A DNA stretch of 47,607 nucleotides. It comes from Faucicola osloensis_B (GTDB lineage: Bacteria > Pseudomonadota > Gammaproteobacteria > Pseudomonadales > Moraxellaceae). The position numbers and the translations under genes were made by a program. Location of the stretch: NCBI GenBank assembly GCA_964211495.1, contig CAXORL010000009.1:1-47607 (forward strand). Direction: 5' to 3'. Shown here piece after piece: positions 32,756 through 41,273 of this stretch (position 1 is its first letter; each line of letters opens with the position of its first letter). Below the pieces are notes generated by a model that saw nothing but the letters and a program-made list of their open reading frames with translations, was not told the DNA's origin and ran no database searches.

Positions 32756-34375
32756 TTACAAGATACCATAGCATAGTTTAAGCTTTTGATAATCGTAAAA
32801 ATAACTATTTTTGGAGTAGCGAGCACTATCGCAACTGGGCTTAAATAGGGTTTCTTTCTCATTATATAGCATTTTAACTAAAACTTTATTGTTACCATTT
32901 TTATAAATATCCCACTGCATGTTAGCTGCCATAGGTGATATATCCACCCCACGCCACGAGCTATTTTGATAATTATAAGTTTGTGTTAGTGGTAAAGGCG
33001 ACATCATGTTTTTTAATTCAAAAGAGGTTGCTAATGGAATTATAATCTCAGCATGAGTAAAGCGTAAAACCGCTACATTATTTTGATTGCCATCAATAAC
33101 TTTATCTACTTGAGTAAAGAAATCTTGTTTCAATCCTTTCGCCATGGTTGATGTCACATTATCAGATTCACTAAAACTTGGTCCTTTCTGGTAAAAATCA
33201 TTGGCATCATTAAATTGAGCATAATATTCGGCAGCGGACAGAGGCATATATTTATTAAAGCTTGTAGATCCTAACTCATCTGCCATGCCACCGTTAATTG
33301 AGTAAAGTTCATATAAATACGAAGCGGCATCGACAGCAGTTGCAATCGTATTTTTACCTTTCCCAGTTTCAGTTAGTACTTTGCCATCAGGTGCTGTAGC
33401 AGTAATATTTCCTTGATTACTGAAAGTATAGCCAGTTTGTCCCAACTTATTAATAAATTCAGGTTTAAATAAGGGTGTTAATACCTGCAGAGCAGTATCT
33501 TGTGCTTTTTTATCACTATTGATCAGGCTAAGCTTTTGCTGTAAGTCTTTATTATTCGATTCAAATTCTTGATAATTCTGACTAGCTGTGTAAATTTCAT
33601 AATTAGGGTCAGTGCTCATCTTCACTAAATCATCAGTGGCGTTTAGACTATGGAAATACAATAAGAATCGATTTACACCGCCATCAGTGATACTTGGCAA
33701 ACTATTTTTACTTAATTGAGTGTAACTCTGAGGGGTAACTATCGATTTTAGTGAAGGTTGTTTAGTTATTAACTCGTTGGTAAAAAACTTAGCACTGTCT
33801 ACTGCACGGTCTACACCTGAGCTGACTACTTGAATATGTTTTTGATTGGTAGCAGCTTGATTAAATAGTTCCGGTAACCGTTGTAATAATCTATCTGCGA
33901 TACCTCGATGTTCTTTGATACCAATATGAGTTTCATTCCCATACCCTGGTTTGCTAATCCCTTCAACGCCATAGCCAAGTAGAATATTGGTTGTCATCAT
34001 TTTTTGCAAATCAGGTCCTAACTGCTCACCCAAGCTAGTTAAGGCGCCCTCTTCTTTTGCTTTTAGCCATAAATTATATAAAGCTAAATCATATTTTAGG
34101 CTTGATAGTCCACGCGAGCCATGTCTTGCAACAGATTCTGTAAAAACCGCATTATACCCTGTAGGAGCTCTCTCGTAGCTAGTGATATCTTGTTGAGGCT
34201 GATACGGTGTTTTGGTTTGGTAAAATTTTTCTTCAACTTTAGGTATGGTTGGTGAAGATGGTTTTGATGGGGGGTAATTAAAAGATGATGTATTTAAGTT
34301 ATTATCATCATTACAGCCAACTAATAACATCGATAATGTTAAGCTTGATAATAAAAATTTAACAGAATTTTGCAT
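32756..34375 (-). CDS. histidine acid phosphatase family lipoprotein
   Basis: A 539-residue secreted lipoprotein: signal MQNSVKFLLSSLTLSMLLVG, with Cys21 as lipidation site. The phosphatase signature RHGSRG places the nucleophile at His85, and the proton donor motif appears as HAE in VLRFTHAEIIIPLA near residue 445. The family (histidine acid phosphatases, including phytases and multiple inositol polyphosphate phosphatases) removes phosphate from sugar, inositol or nucleotide phosphates. HAE instead of HD fits the multiple-inositol-polyphosphate-phosphatase branch. It would act in the periplasm or at the cell surface in phosphate scavenging. It is a single gene flanked by IS remnants on both sides; no Pho box was identified. 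Confidence 0.88.
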   Translation of the reverse strand: MQNSVKFLLSSLTLSMLLVGCNDDNNLNTSSFNYPPSKPSSPTIPKVEEKFYQTKTPYQPQQDITSYERAPTGYNAVFTESVARHGSRGLSSLKYDLALYNLWLKAKEEGALTSLGEQLGPDLQKMMTTNILLGYGVEGISKPGYGNETHIGIKEHRGIADRLLQRLPELFNQAATNQKHIQVVSSGVDRAVDSAKFFTNELITKQPSLKSIVTPQSYTQLSKNSLPSITDGGVNRFLLYFHSLNATDDLVKMSTDPNYEIYTASQNYQEFESNNKDLQQKLSLINSDKKAQDTALQVLTPLFKPEFINKLGQTGYTFSNQGNITATAPDGKVLTETGKGKNTIATAVDAASYLYELYSINGGMADELGSTSFNKYMPLSAAEYYAQFNDANDFYQKGPSFSESDNVTSTMAKGLKQDFFTQVDKVIDGNQNNVAVLRFTHAEIIIPLATSFELKNMMSPLPLTQTYNYQNSSWRGVDISPMAANMQWDIYKNGNNKVLVKMLYNEKETLFKPSCDSARYSKNSYFYDYQKLKLCYGIL

Positions 34376-34446
34376 AAGTTAATCTCATAATAAATATTCC
34401 GTATTATAATCCATAAATATGACAAAACTATGTTATTAGTTTTAAA

Positions 34447-34496
34447 TGACTCCTGCTATCAACAACGGAGAAAACACTGGGTAGAGATTATCAAGC
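34447..34496 (+). repeat. dispersed repeat family 2, copy 2
   Basis: Starts TGACTCCTGCTATCAACAAC and continues CACTGGGTAGAGATTATCAAGC; compare 6850-6899 and the inverted copy at 36549-36590. Four bases downstream, the sequence is split by the IS5-type element whose TTA duplications are at 34501 and 35353. Confidence 0.5.
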
Positions 34497-34503
34497 AGTC
34501 TTA

Positions 34504-35352
34504 GAACCTGTTCACGATTAAAAAATATGCTAGGATAAGCTACATAATCGATTAATAACCGAATCATGTACCATCAGAAAAGCCTATCCAAGCGACATTA
34601 GCCGAAAACAATTTGAGTACATATTACCCATTCTAGAAAGTGCTAGGAAGAAGACCAAACCAAGAACGGTTGACCTTTATGACATATTTTGTAGCTTGCT
34701 ATATACTAAGAACAGGTTGCCAATGGCGACAGCTGCCCCATGTCCACGCCTACTTTCAGAAATGGAGCGAGCTTGACGAATAAGGCAACAGCATTCTTGA
34801 CCAAGCCTTAAAAAAATTAGTCAAAAAAGCGCGAAAGAAGGACAAATGTAAGGGCAAAACCAGTTTTATCATCATCGATGCTCGAAGCGTTAAGAACACA
34901 GATACCGCTAAGTACAAAGGCTATGACGCAGGAAAGAAAGTATCAGGGATTAAGCGCCATATTGCGGTAGACAGCCAAGGCTTGCCCCATGCTATCTGTA
35001 TCACGACCGCTAACATCACCGACCGTGACGGTGCCAACATATTAATGAGTCACAATACCAAACGACTAAGCCGTGTAAAAAATGTGATGGTTGATGGCGG
35101 TTATCGAGGTAAGGCATTTGCTAATAGTGTTAAATCTATTTTAGGCGAAACCGTTACCACAGGAGTTGCCAAAAGAGATGAACTACATACGTTTAAAGTC
35201 ATACCAAAGCGATGAGTTGTAGAACGTTCGTTTGCTTGGCTTGAGAAAAATAGACGCTTATGGAAAAACTGTGAGCGTCATTTAAATTCGAGCCTTCAAT
35301 TTACCAATTTCGCTTTCATCGCTTTGTTATTGAAAAGATTGTGAACAGGTTC
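34504..35352 (+). mobile_element. IS5-family insertion sequence with TTA target duplication
   Basis: Terminal inverted repeats GAACCTGTTCAC and GTGAACAGGTTC at 34504 and 35352, each flanked by TTA (34501-34503, 35353-35355), the usual 3-base IS5-type duplication. Length 849 bp. It is the only element here with a clean target duplication, so it is probably the most recent insertion. Confidence 0.85.
34566..35344 (+). pseudogene. IS5-family transposase, frameshifted and with stops
   Basis: The protein can be followed almost completely: YPSDISRKQFEYILPILESA near the start, then a frameshift around 34707, CQWRQLPHVHAYFQKWSELD, TSFIIIDARSVKNTD (first catalytic Asp), VMVDGGYRGKAF (second Asp) and VVERSFAWLEKNRRLWKN (catalytic Glu). 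Lesions: a TAA after ELDE near 34781, a TGA for the expected Trp before VVERSF at 35213-35215, and the frameshift. It is inactive despite intact IS ends. Confidence 0.85.
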
Positions 35353-35381
35353 TTAGAAGCGGGTAAAACTCGACAAAATTC

Positions 35382-35419
35382 CTGAGCGTGCTATTGTTCC
35401 GTTTTCTGTGGTGGCTCCT
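35382..35419. repeat. orphan Tn3-type end, divergent
   Basis: CTGAGCGTGCTATTGTTCCG then TTTTCTGTGGTGGCTCCT, a 38-base right end with several changes from the copies at 587 and 28207. Outside faces right, towards the decarboxylase-like gene. Confidence 0.55.
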
Positions 35420-35446
35420 ATAAGCAGGTTTTTGAAGTTCGAATTA

Positions 35447-36268
35447 TCAATCAAAAATTACGCCTTCATTTAAACGCAATTGCAAGCTATCAGTAAAGGT
35501 GACTGAAAAAGGTGTCGCGCCATTTAACTCAAGGCTATTGAGCCTTTGTGTCATTGGGTGACTGTTCGTTGAATCAACATTTAGCTTAAGATTACCTTTA
35601 GTGCCAATTTTAGCGCCATTTAATGTACGTGTATCTGCGGTTGCCCGTATTAACGCATCGTTTAACATTGAATATAAAACTAAGTCTGCCCAAGGGGCGG
35701 TAACTGAGACGCCGATCGTACCTGATAATGACAAGATGGATGTTTGAGGATTCTCTGGATGTTTGACAGAACTACTAAAATCCTTATCGTTTAAATTAAA
35801 ATCAATATCGGTGACGAATTTCGGGTAGCCCCATAATTCTTTACCTGCACGATACGCAGCTTCAGTGGTTACCGGTAAATCACAAATCCACATACCGGTA
35901 TTGCGTCGATCTGGTGGTAATGTCATTTCCATCAATGGATGAGCAGGTGTGTCTTGGTCTGCAGGATAGACAAGCATACTTGATGCAACTTCGTGATAAG
36001 GCTCGCCATCCGTTAATTCACGATAATCATAGAAAGCTAGACTAAATAGCGCTTTATTGCCTATAAGCTTGGCAACCTTTAACTTTGGATTGTCCAATAC
36101 ACTGACTGCTTTGTCATAATCCACCATAAAAAAAGCAATCAGGCTTGACACATCAAAGTATTTAATAGGCAGCTGAGCTTGACCTTGTGACATTTGTCTT
36201 GTGTGGGTGGCTTGTTGAAAAAATGGGTCAGCATGCCATTTATTATTCACGTTTTTATTCATTATCAT
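35447..36268 (-). CDS. acetoacetate decarboxylase family protein
   Basis: A 273-residue cytosolic protein of the ADC superfamily. The conserved run YRELTDGEPYHEV and, after it, GKELWGYPKFVTDIDF contain the Glu and the Schiff-base Lys (in GYPK) of the acetoacetate decarboxylase active site. Proteins of this superfamily decarboxylate acetoacetate or carry out related aldol-type reactions on keto acids, so the exact substrate is open. Start: ATG at 36268, with AAAGG ten bases upstream; an ATG at 36262 is also possible. It stands alone, without CoA-transferase or ketone-body genes beside it. A 280-base gap upstream holds only a repeat of family 2. Confidence 0.78.
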   Translation of the reverse strand: MIMNKNVNNKWHADPFFQQATHTRQMSQGQAQLPIKYFDVSSLIAFFMVDYDKAVSVLDNPKLKVAKLIGNKALFSLAFYDYRELTDGEPYHEVASSMLVYPADQDTPAHPLMEMTLPPDRRNTGMWICDLPVTTEAAYRAGKELWGYPKFVTDIDFNLNDKDFSSSVKHPENPQTSILSLSGTIGVSVTAPWADLVLYSMLNDALIRATADTRTLNGAKIGTKGNLKLNVDSTNSHPMTQRLNSLELNGATPFSVTFTDSLQLRLNEGVIFD

Positions 36269-36548
36269 AGGTTAAGTACCTTTTTTATTATCAGATTGTT
36301 TTTAAGCGGTTTTATTTAAACATGACAATAGGAAAGTATAAATTATTGTTGTGTAAGGTAATGCGTTCTATTCAATTACTTTAAAGTTTGGTAGGCATAA
36401 CTAAATCTGATTGATGCATGCTGAAAAAAAACGGAAGAAAATATTTGGTAACCTAGAATACTAAACAGAAGTTTATCGCGACTAAGAAAAGAATACAGTT
36501 AAACATTCAAAGCTGAATCCATCGTCAAAGTCAAATAAAATAACGTCA
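36269..36548. other. intergenic, no recognisable gene
   Basis: An AT-rich stretch between the decarboxylase-like gene start and the repeat at 36549. It must hold the promoter of the decarboxylase-like gene on the minus strand. I see no other feature. Confidence 0.4.
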
Positions 36549-36590
36549 ATCTATCAAGTTTTTTTCTCCCTTGTTGACAGCAGATGTCAC
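36549..36590 (-). repeat. dispersed repeat family 2, copy 3 (inverted)
   Basis: Read on the minus strand: TGACATCTGCTGTCAACAAG followed by GGAGAAAAAAACTTGATAGAT. It ends at the stop codon of the MetE-like gene. Confidence 0.45.
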
Positions 36591-37732
36591 TAGTTACCCC
36601 ATACCTCATCGGCAATCTCTTTAATTAAATCGAGTTTTGCCCATTGAGCTTCCTCAGTCAAAATATTACCTTCTTCGGTTGACGCAAAACCACATTGGGG
36701 ACTTATACATAACTGGTTAATATCTACAAACTGGGCTGCTTCTTTAATCCGCTCAATGATAACGTTTTTATCTTCCAAGTCGCCTGTTTTTGACGTGACT
36801 AGACCTAGTACAACTTGCTGATTTTTGATATGTTGTAACGGTGCAAAATCTCCCGCGCGTTCACTATCATATTCCAAGAAAAAACCATCTACTCTGCAGG
36901 TACCAAACAACACCTCAGCAACAGGCGCATAACCGCCTTCAGAGAACCAAGTTGAACGAAAATTACCACGACAAATATGCATGGTAATTTGCATATCGTC
37001 AGGTTTGGCATCTACAATACGATTGAGTACCGTCACATAATTTTTAGCAACTTTATCCAAATCAATACCACGAGCCTCAAATTCCGCTCGTTTATCGAGC
37101 GAGCAAAACTGCCCCCAACTTGTGTCATCAAGTTGTAAATTGCGTAGACCTAATGCATAAAATTTGTTTAACGCTTTAATGTATGCGTTAGCAATGTCAT
37201 CAAATAGCTGGCTTTCTTCTTGGTAAAGGTCAATCGGCTGGTAATTTTCATCTCGTATACAAGCCAATAAGTGCAGCATACTGGGTGATGGGATGGTGAA
37301 TTTTGTTGGGTAATTACCCGCACAATCTTTTAAAAGTTGATAGGCGTTGACAAAGGGATGGTCGTCACTAAAGTCGATTTTACCCACAATGGCAATGGTG
37401 TTACCCTTAGGTTTAGCACCCTTAAACGCAACAGGAAATTTTTCAAGGCTAATCATCTCAATGCCATTTAGCCCCGCTAAAAAATCTAAATGCCACCACA
37501 CACGGCTAAATTCACCATCGGTCACGGCGTGCAGTCCATGGCGTTTTTGTAGATTCACAAGATTTTGAATTTCGTCTTTTAGGATTTTGTCAAATGCCGC
37601 TTGGTTGATTTTGCCAGTTTGCAATTCGGTTTTGGCATTTTTTAGCGCGTCAGTGCGTAAAAATGACCCTACTACATCGTTACGGTATGGCGCTTGGGTT
37701 CGTGGGGTTGCCTGCGCAAATATTTGGCTCAT
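36590..37732 (-). CDS. cobalamin-independent methionine synthase-like protein (YxjG/MetE C-terminal type)
   Basis: A 380-residue TIM-barrel protein like the catalytic C-terminal half of MetE (YxjG/YxjH type). Zinc-ligand motifs are present in order: MHICRGNF (His and Cys), FLEYDSERAGDF (Glu) and ISPQCGFAS (Cys). Substrate-side motifs VVGSFLRT and VTDGEFSR are typical. It probably transfers a methyl group to homocysteine from a small methyl donor, in the cytosol; stand-alone members often do not use the usual folate donor. The ATG at 37732 has no strong ribosome binding site. It is monocistronic. No methionine or S-adenosylmethionine riboswitch was recognised upstream. Confidence 0.85.
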   Translation of the reverse strand: MSQIFAQATPRTQAPYRNDVVGSFLRTDALKNAKTELQTGKINQAAFDKILKDEIQNLVNLQKRHGLHAVTDGEFSRVWWHLDFLAGLNGIEMISLEKFPVAFKGAKPKGNTIAIVGKIDFSDDHPFVNAYQLLKDCAGNYPTKFTIPSPSMLHLLACIRDENYQPIDLYQEESQLFDDIANAYIKALNKFYALGLRNLQLDDTSWGQFCSLDKRAEFEARGIDLDKVAKNYVTVLNRIVDAKPDDMQITMHICRGNFRSTWFSEGGYAPVAEVLFGTCRVDGFFLEYDSERAGDFAPLQHIKNQQVVLGLVTSKTGDLEDKNVIIERIKEAAQFVDINQLCISPQCGFASTEEGNILTEEAQWAKLDLIKEIADEVWGN

Positions 37733-38112
37733 AGTTGATTCGCTTTTGTTAAAAAACTTGAAGCGTCACTATAAGAGTTTTTAGCTAATGAGACAAACGC
37801 TGATTTTTCAAGGTAAAATGAATTGCGTTTAATGTTTTGACTACTAAACTGTGGGTTTGGTAATACATTTTAAGCCTCGGTGCAGTTTTACTTAGCGTAT
37901 TCACTCGCTTGTTTTACATTCAAGAAAGTATATTTTATCCTATTACGACAGCACTATTGTTAACTGACTCATCTTCAAACTCAACTTGCCCAATACTTGC
38001 TATGTTAAAATAATATCTTTAAAATCAATTATTTGCTGAATAAATTTTCAATATTATTAAGTATTCTAATGAAAAATAACCTTATAAATTCCTCCGTTTT
38101 TTTCAGCATACA
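37733..38112. other. intergenic region with a possible membrane-protein C-terminus
   Basis: A plus-strand frame at about 37869-38011 reads LSLGAVLLSVFTRLFYIQES then IFYPITTALLLTDSSSN and ends at TAA. It has a hydrophobic run like a membrane-protein end but no start, and I cannot name it. Otherwise only the promoter of the MetE-like gene is expected. Part of 38090-38117 resembles 9796-9826. Confidence 0.3.
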
Positions 38113-38913
38113 TCAGTCAAGTCGTTGCAGCCATGTTAATACCGTATGGTTAAACAGTGTGGGCTTATCGACAGTAACCCAATGTGATGTCTTAAACCCG
38201 CTCACCTGATTGTTAGGTTGCTGCGTGATTTTAACAAGCCAAGCTTCAGAGTGAAACATGGTAGGTTTTTGTGTGCCATAGACGAAAAGGTAAGGACAGG
38301 TAAAGTTAATCGATTGTAAGTTTTTAAAACCGCCCTTTGCCTTTGTCCACGCCACATAATAAGGGTAGCCCATATTCGCATGGATCGTCTGAGATGCCGC
38401 AGGTGCTCCTAGGACTTTGCCTACTATTCTGGCTATTTTATTACCAATGCTACCATTTAAACGAAAACCAATCACTAATGGCAGCTGATAGCCTGCAATC
38501 ACCAGCTTATCTTTAACCGTTAAACTAGCATTAAACTCTTCACTATAGGCATCACCCACATCAATGCCAATTAAGCGGCTGACTTTCTTTGGATAACGTA
38601 CCACATATTGATAGCCATAAATAGCACCCCAATCATGTACCATCAATATCACCGGCTTGTCAGGGCTGACATAGTCAATCACTTGACGAATGGTATCAAT
38701 GATGTCTTCTAATGAAAACACCTTGGGGCGAGCCTGTGGCTCATCAAATAGAGGCAGCGTAAAGGTGACGCAACGATAGTCATTTTTAAAGAAAGCCACT
38801 TGGTTTTGCCACAGTGCTTGGGTATCGGGCCAACCATGTATCATCACCAAAGTTTGTTCGCCATTGCCGTCAATAGTACCGTTGACACCTGCTATATGAA
38901 AAGTCGTTGCCAT
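38113..38913 (-). CDS. alpha/beta hydrolase (epoxide hydrolase/dehalogenase-like)
   Basis: A 266-residue alpha/beta-fold hydrolase. The oxyanion motif is MIHGWPD; the nucleophile is the Asp of VHDWGA, as in epoxide hydrolases and haloalkane dehalogenases rather than serine esterases; the catalytic His lies in KTSHWVTVD near the end. A cap domain occupies the middle (about 125-200). It probably hydrolyses a small epoxide or ester, or a halo compound, in the cytosol. Start ATG at 38913, with AGGAAAATT just upstream. It lies between a possible XerC/D site at 39040 and a short intergenic remnant, and is a plausible cargo gene. Confidence 0.82.
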   Translation of the reverse strand: MATTFHIAGVNGTIDGNGEQTLVMIHGWPDTQALWQNQVAFFKNDYRCVTFTLPLFDEPQARPKVFSLEDIIDTIRQVIDYVSPDKPVILMVHDWGAIYGYQYVVRYPKKVSRLIGIDVGDAYSEEFNASLTVKDKLVIAGYQLPLVIGFRLNGSIGNKIARIVGKVLGAPAASQTIHANMGYPYYVAWTKAKGGFKNLQSINFTCPYLFVYGTQKPTMFHSEAWLVKITQQPNNQVSGFKTSHWVTVDKPTLFNHTVLTWLQRLD

Positions 38914-39039
38914 AATTTTCCTAATTGATTGAATAGGTTAAAGTTTGTATGTACTGACCATACAAACACAAATAAAGGAAATAAACAAATTTTTGAATGT
39001 TTTTATGAACATTTTAGACTTAGAACTTAATTCAATTTA

Positions 39040-39067
39040 ACTTCGCCCATCTTTGATTATGTTAAAT
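39040..39067 (+). other. candidate XerC/XerD (pdif-like) recombination site
   Basis: Two 11-base half sites, ACTTCGCCCAT and TTATGTTAAAT, with a 6-base spacer CTTTGA. The XerD half is identical to the dif consensus; the XerC half keeps the ACTTCGC start only. Such sites are frequent on Moraxellaceae plasmids at module borders, and this one is at the border between the hydrolase gene and the mobilisation/replication region. Confidence 0.4.
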
Positions 39068-39088
39068 ACCAATCTTTCTTGTCTCACA

Positions 39089-40186
39089 TTATCTCATTCT
39101 AAATCTTGGTACGTTATCATTTTTGCGCTCTTTTGGCAGCGTTTTAATTTCATCTTTGAGCTCATTATACCAGCCCAAACTCTGTGGACGGCTATTAACA
39201 TAATCGGTTTTCTGTTGAGGCGACGATAATGGCTGTTTGGTCTCAGTATTGATTTTAACCACATTGCTAAATTGATTACTTAGGCTATTAAATAATCGTT
39301 TGAGTAAATTGATGATCAACTCAATAATTGCTTTAACTGCATTGTGTAACTGGTTAAATCCGACTGCAACTTTGTCAATTCGCTCACTTTGTCCACTAAA
39401 TCCGTTTTTAACGTTTCTAGCTCGCTGATTAAGCTTTCTAAGCTTTGCTGCTCGCTGTTGCTCTGAGATATACTGCTCTGTAATGTCTTTATCGAAGCCT
39501 TTAAATCTGTCAGTGACTTTTCGAACTCGCTTTCGTAGACGATTTGTATAATATCCAAGCGGGTCAAGGTTGATTGGATCTTGTCTTGCAAGTTTTGAAA
39601 TTCTTCTTGTCCTTTTTTCACTGTTGCTATCTCGGCGGTCTGTAGCTTGTCTAATTCGTTCAAGTACTCGTTGATTTGCTGGTTGTGTTGCTGGGTCTTC
39701 TGGTTTATCTGCTGATTGAGATGCGTTAACAGCTGTTGATACAAGTTCGGTAACATCAATGCCAGCTGCTTTTGAATGAGAGAGTTGATGGTCTGGGATT
39801 GCTGTGTTTCTAGCTGACTGAGTGTCCGGTCCACTTTGTTGTGCAAATCGTTCGATAATGTCGCTAAGCTGTCGATAACCAGTTGTTGGATAGAAATAGG
39901 CTGCATGGTTGACATTCTCTAAGGATGATAATAAGGGTTTTGGATAATATAAAGCGTCTGATAACCGAAGCCGTTCTGCTGACACGAGGCGTTCTTGGGA
40001 ATTTTGCTGGCGATACTGATACCACCATTTGCCAACGCTTGGATATCGATCAGCGAAAGAACCTGATTTTGAATAGGCGTACGGTAATTGAGCTGATTGA
40101 GTGTCTTTAATTGACTTTGACTTTGCGCGATCTGTTGACGCGTCTGTTGTAATTGGTTGTATTGATGATAATTGAAAAGCGCTTGA
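39089..40186 (-). CDS. MobA/MobL-type relaxase, C-terminal fragment
   Basis: An open minus-strand frame of 365 codons without a start: a TAG precedes at 40187-40189, only GTG 39985 could initiate inside. The peptide (GSFADRYPSVGKWWYQYRQQ, RYPSVGKWW near its beginning; DALYYPKPL; basic coiled middle; LGWYNELKDEIKTLPKERK at the end) looks like the tail of a plasmid mobilisation relaxase, with the catalytic N-terminus (Tyr and His triad) lost, probably by the rearrangement beside repB. A second frame is nested in it. In ColE1-type plasmids, mob genes overlap in just this way. The fragment cannot nick DNA itself. The family call rests on style and context. Confidence 0.55.
   Translation of the reverse strand, partial: SSAFQLSSIQPITTDASTDRAKSKSIKDTQSAQLPYAYSKSGSFADRYPSVGKWWYQYRQQNSQERLVSAERLRLSDALYYPKPLLSSLENVNHAAYFYPTTGYRQLSDIIERFAQQSGPDTQSARNTAIPDHQLSHSKAAGIDVTELVSTAVNASQSADKPEDPATQPANQRVLERIRQATDRRDSNSEKRTRRISKLARQDPINLDPLGYYTNRLRKRVRKVTDRFKGFDKDITEQYISEQQRAAKLRKLNQRARNVKNGFSGQSERIDKVAVGFNQLHNAVKAIIELIINLLKRLFNSLSNQFSNVVKINTETKQPLSSPQQKTDYVNSRPQSLGWYNELKDEIKTLPKERKNDNVPRFRMR
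39316..39915 (-). CDS. coiled-coil mobilisation accessory protein nested in the relaxase frame
   Basis: A 199-residue Gln/Leu/Thr-rich protein, largely predicted coiled coil by its heptad-like leucines (for example LQSSISQSNSEQQSLESLIS). It is read in a different frame inside the relaxase fragment, with TTAGAGA before its ATG at 39915. The same frame just upstream, after a TAG at 39922-39924, is also open for about 260 bases (QQTRQQIAQSQSQLKTLNQL), which may be a second nested gene or a shadow. MbeB/MbeD-like and MobB-like proteins of mobilisable plasmids are small, coiled and nested in mobA. A shadow cannot be excluded, but an uninterrupted 199 codons with a plausible start favours a gene. 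Confidence 0.5.
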   Translation of the reverse strand: MSTMQPISIQQLVIDSLATLSNDLHNKVDRTLSQLETQQSQTINSLIQKQLALMLPNLYQQLLTHLNQQINQKTQQHNQQINEYLNELDKLQTAEIATVKKGQEEFQNLQDKIQSTLTRLDIIQIVYESEFEKSLTDLKASIKTLQSSISQSNSEQQSLESLISELETLKTDLVDKVSELTKLQSDLTSYTMQLKQLLS

Positions 40187-40213
40187 CTATGCTAATTTCA
40201 TTAATCCTAAATT

Positions 40214-41170
40214 TCAAATTGATTTTTTAAATCCTACTTGCACTAAGTACTTTTCATAAAACTTAACTCGCTCAGGATCTGAAAGCTCATTGGCAATTTG
40301 TTCGGCAAACACGTCATAGTTTCGACCTGCCTCCCCTTTAGCAAGGTAAGATAATTCATGAAGCTTGGATAACTTTTTTGCAAAATGGTAACGTTGACTA
40401 TCGGTCATTGGCACGAACATATCGAGGGTATTGGTATCACGTTTTACATCCTTTAATAGTGCTTCTTTATTTTTTAAAGTTACCGTAAAAATAAATCCTA
40501 TGATACTCCGTCCCTCTTTAATTTGTTGGTAGGACACTTTTAAGTCAGTCACTTTATTAATTTCATTAACTGCCATATCTAAGACACGTTTTTTAAAATC
40601 AAACATCCTCGCATATTCGTTTTCTTGCAATCCTAACTGCGCTCTAAATGTTTCTAATTCAAATAAAGGGGTCTTTTTTGCCGCCTTCCATTGAACAAGT
40701 AATTCATATAGCCGAGTTGAATAAGCGCTATCCAAACCAGATGTTTGTTGTAAAGAATACTGAGTAAAAAAATCAACTGCACCATCAATTCTGCTAATTC
40801 CCTTGACTACAGCTGGCGTAAAAGATAATTCAATTTCACCTTGGTTATCTAAATACCGCACTTGAGACAACCAACGACTTTTTACCAGTAGACCATCTTC
40901 ATCAATAAAGCTAAATCGGCGATTAAACAATGTCTCTTCAGTTTCTTTAATCCTCATATAGGCATTTTGTCGCGTAGTTTCAAATACCTCTACATAGCGT
41001 GACGCACTAATTGTTAAAGGCGTAGATGGATCTAGACCTTTTCCACTTTCACGAGCATCTACAATCGCTAATTGGATAATTCGTATTTCAGCTAGGCTTA
41101 AATTTTGAAGTGCAGAATTAAGTCTATTAGACTTAACGACTATATCTTTTTGAGTTGAAGATTTAGACAT
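40214..41170 (-). CDS. repB: Rep_3-family plasmid replication initiator
   Basis: A 318-residue initiator of iteron-controlled plasmids. The typical start VVKSNRLNSALQNLSLAEIR is followed by two winged-helix domains: LTISASRYVEVFETTRQNAY, ETLFNRRFSFID and VRYLDNQGEIELSFTPAV in the first; LYELLVQWK, EYARMFDFKKRVLDMAVNEI and GRSIIGFIFTV in the second. It binds the iterons upstream (41274-41668), opens the AT-rich stretch beside them and recruits the host helicase; as a dimer it is expected to repress its own promoter, which contains a CGTTTAAACG palindrome at 41218-41227. It is transcribed away from the iterons. Length and motifs are intact, so the replicon is probably functional. Confidence 0.95.
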   Translation of the reverse strand: MSKSSTQKDIVVKSNRLNSALQNLSLAEIRIIQLAIVDARESGKGLDPSTPLTISASRYVEVFETTRQNAYMRIKETEETLFNRRFSFIDEDGLLVKSRWLSQVRYLDNQGEIELSFTPAVVKGISRIDGAVDFFTQYSLQQTSGLDSAYSTRLYELLVQWKAAKKTPLFELETFRAQLGLQENEYARMFDFKKRVLDMAVNEINKVTDLKVSYQQIKEGRSIIGFIFTVTLKNKEALLKDVKRDTNTLDMFVPMTDSQRYHFAKKLSKLHELSYLAKGEAGRNYDVFAEQIANELSDPERVKFYEKYLVQVGFKKSI

Positions 41171-41273
41171 TTGAGTTTATTTTAAAAACTTATTTAAGAC
41201 GATTATATTTTTTATGTCGTTTAAACGCAACAGATATATTATGCGTTTTATATGAATCATTAGGAATTAAATT

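Noticed and set aside
37984..38010. second pdif-like sequence (ACTTGCCCAAT ... TATGTTAAAA)
   Set aside because: Half-site spacing is 5 rather than 6 and the XerD half has mismatches at both ends; it also lies in a frame that reads as a protein C-terminus. Kept only as a remark.
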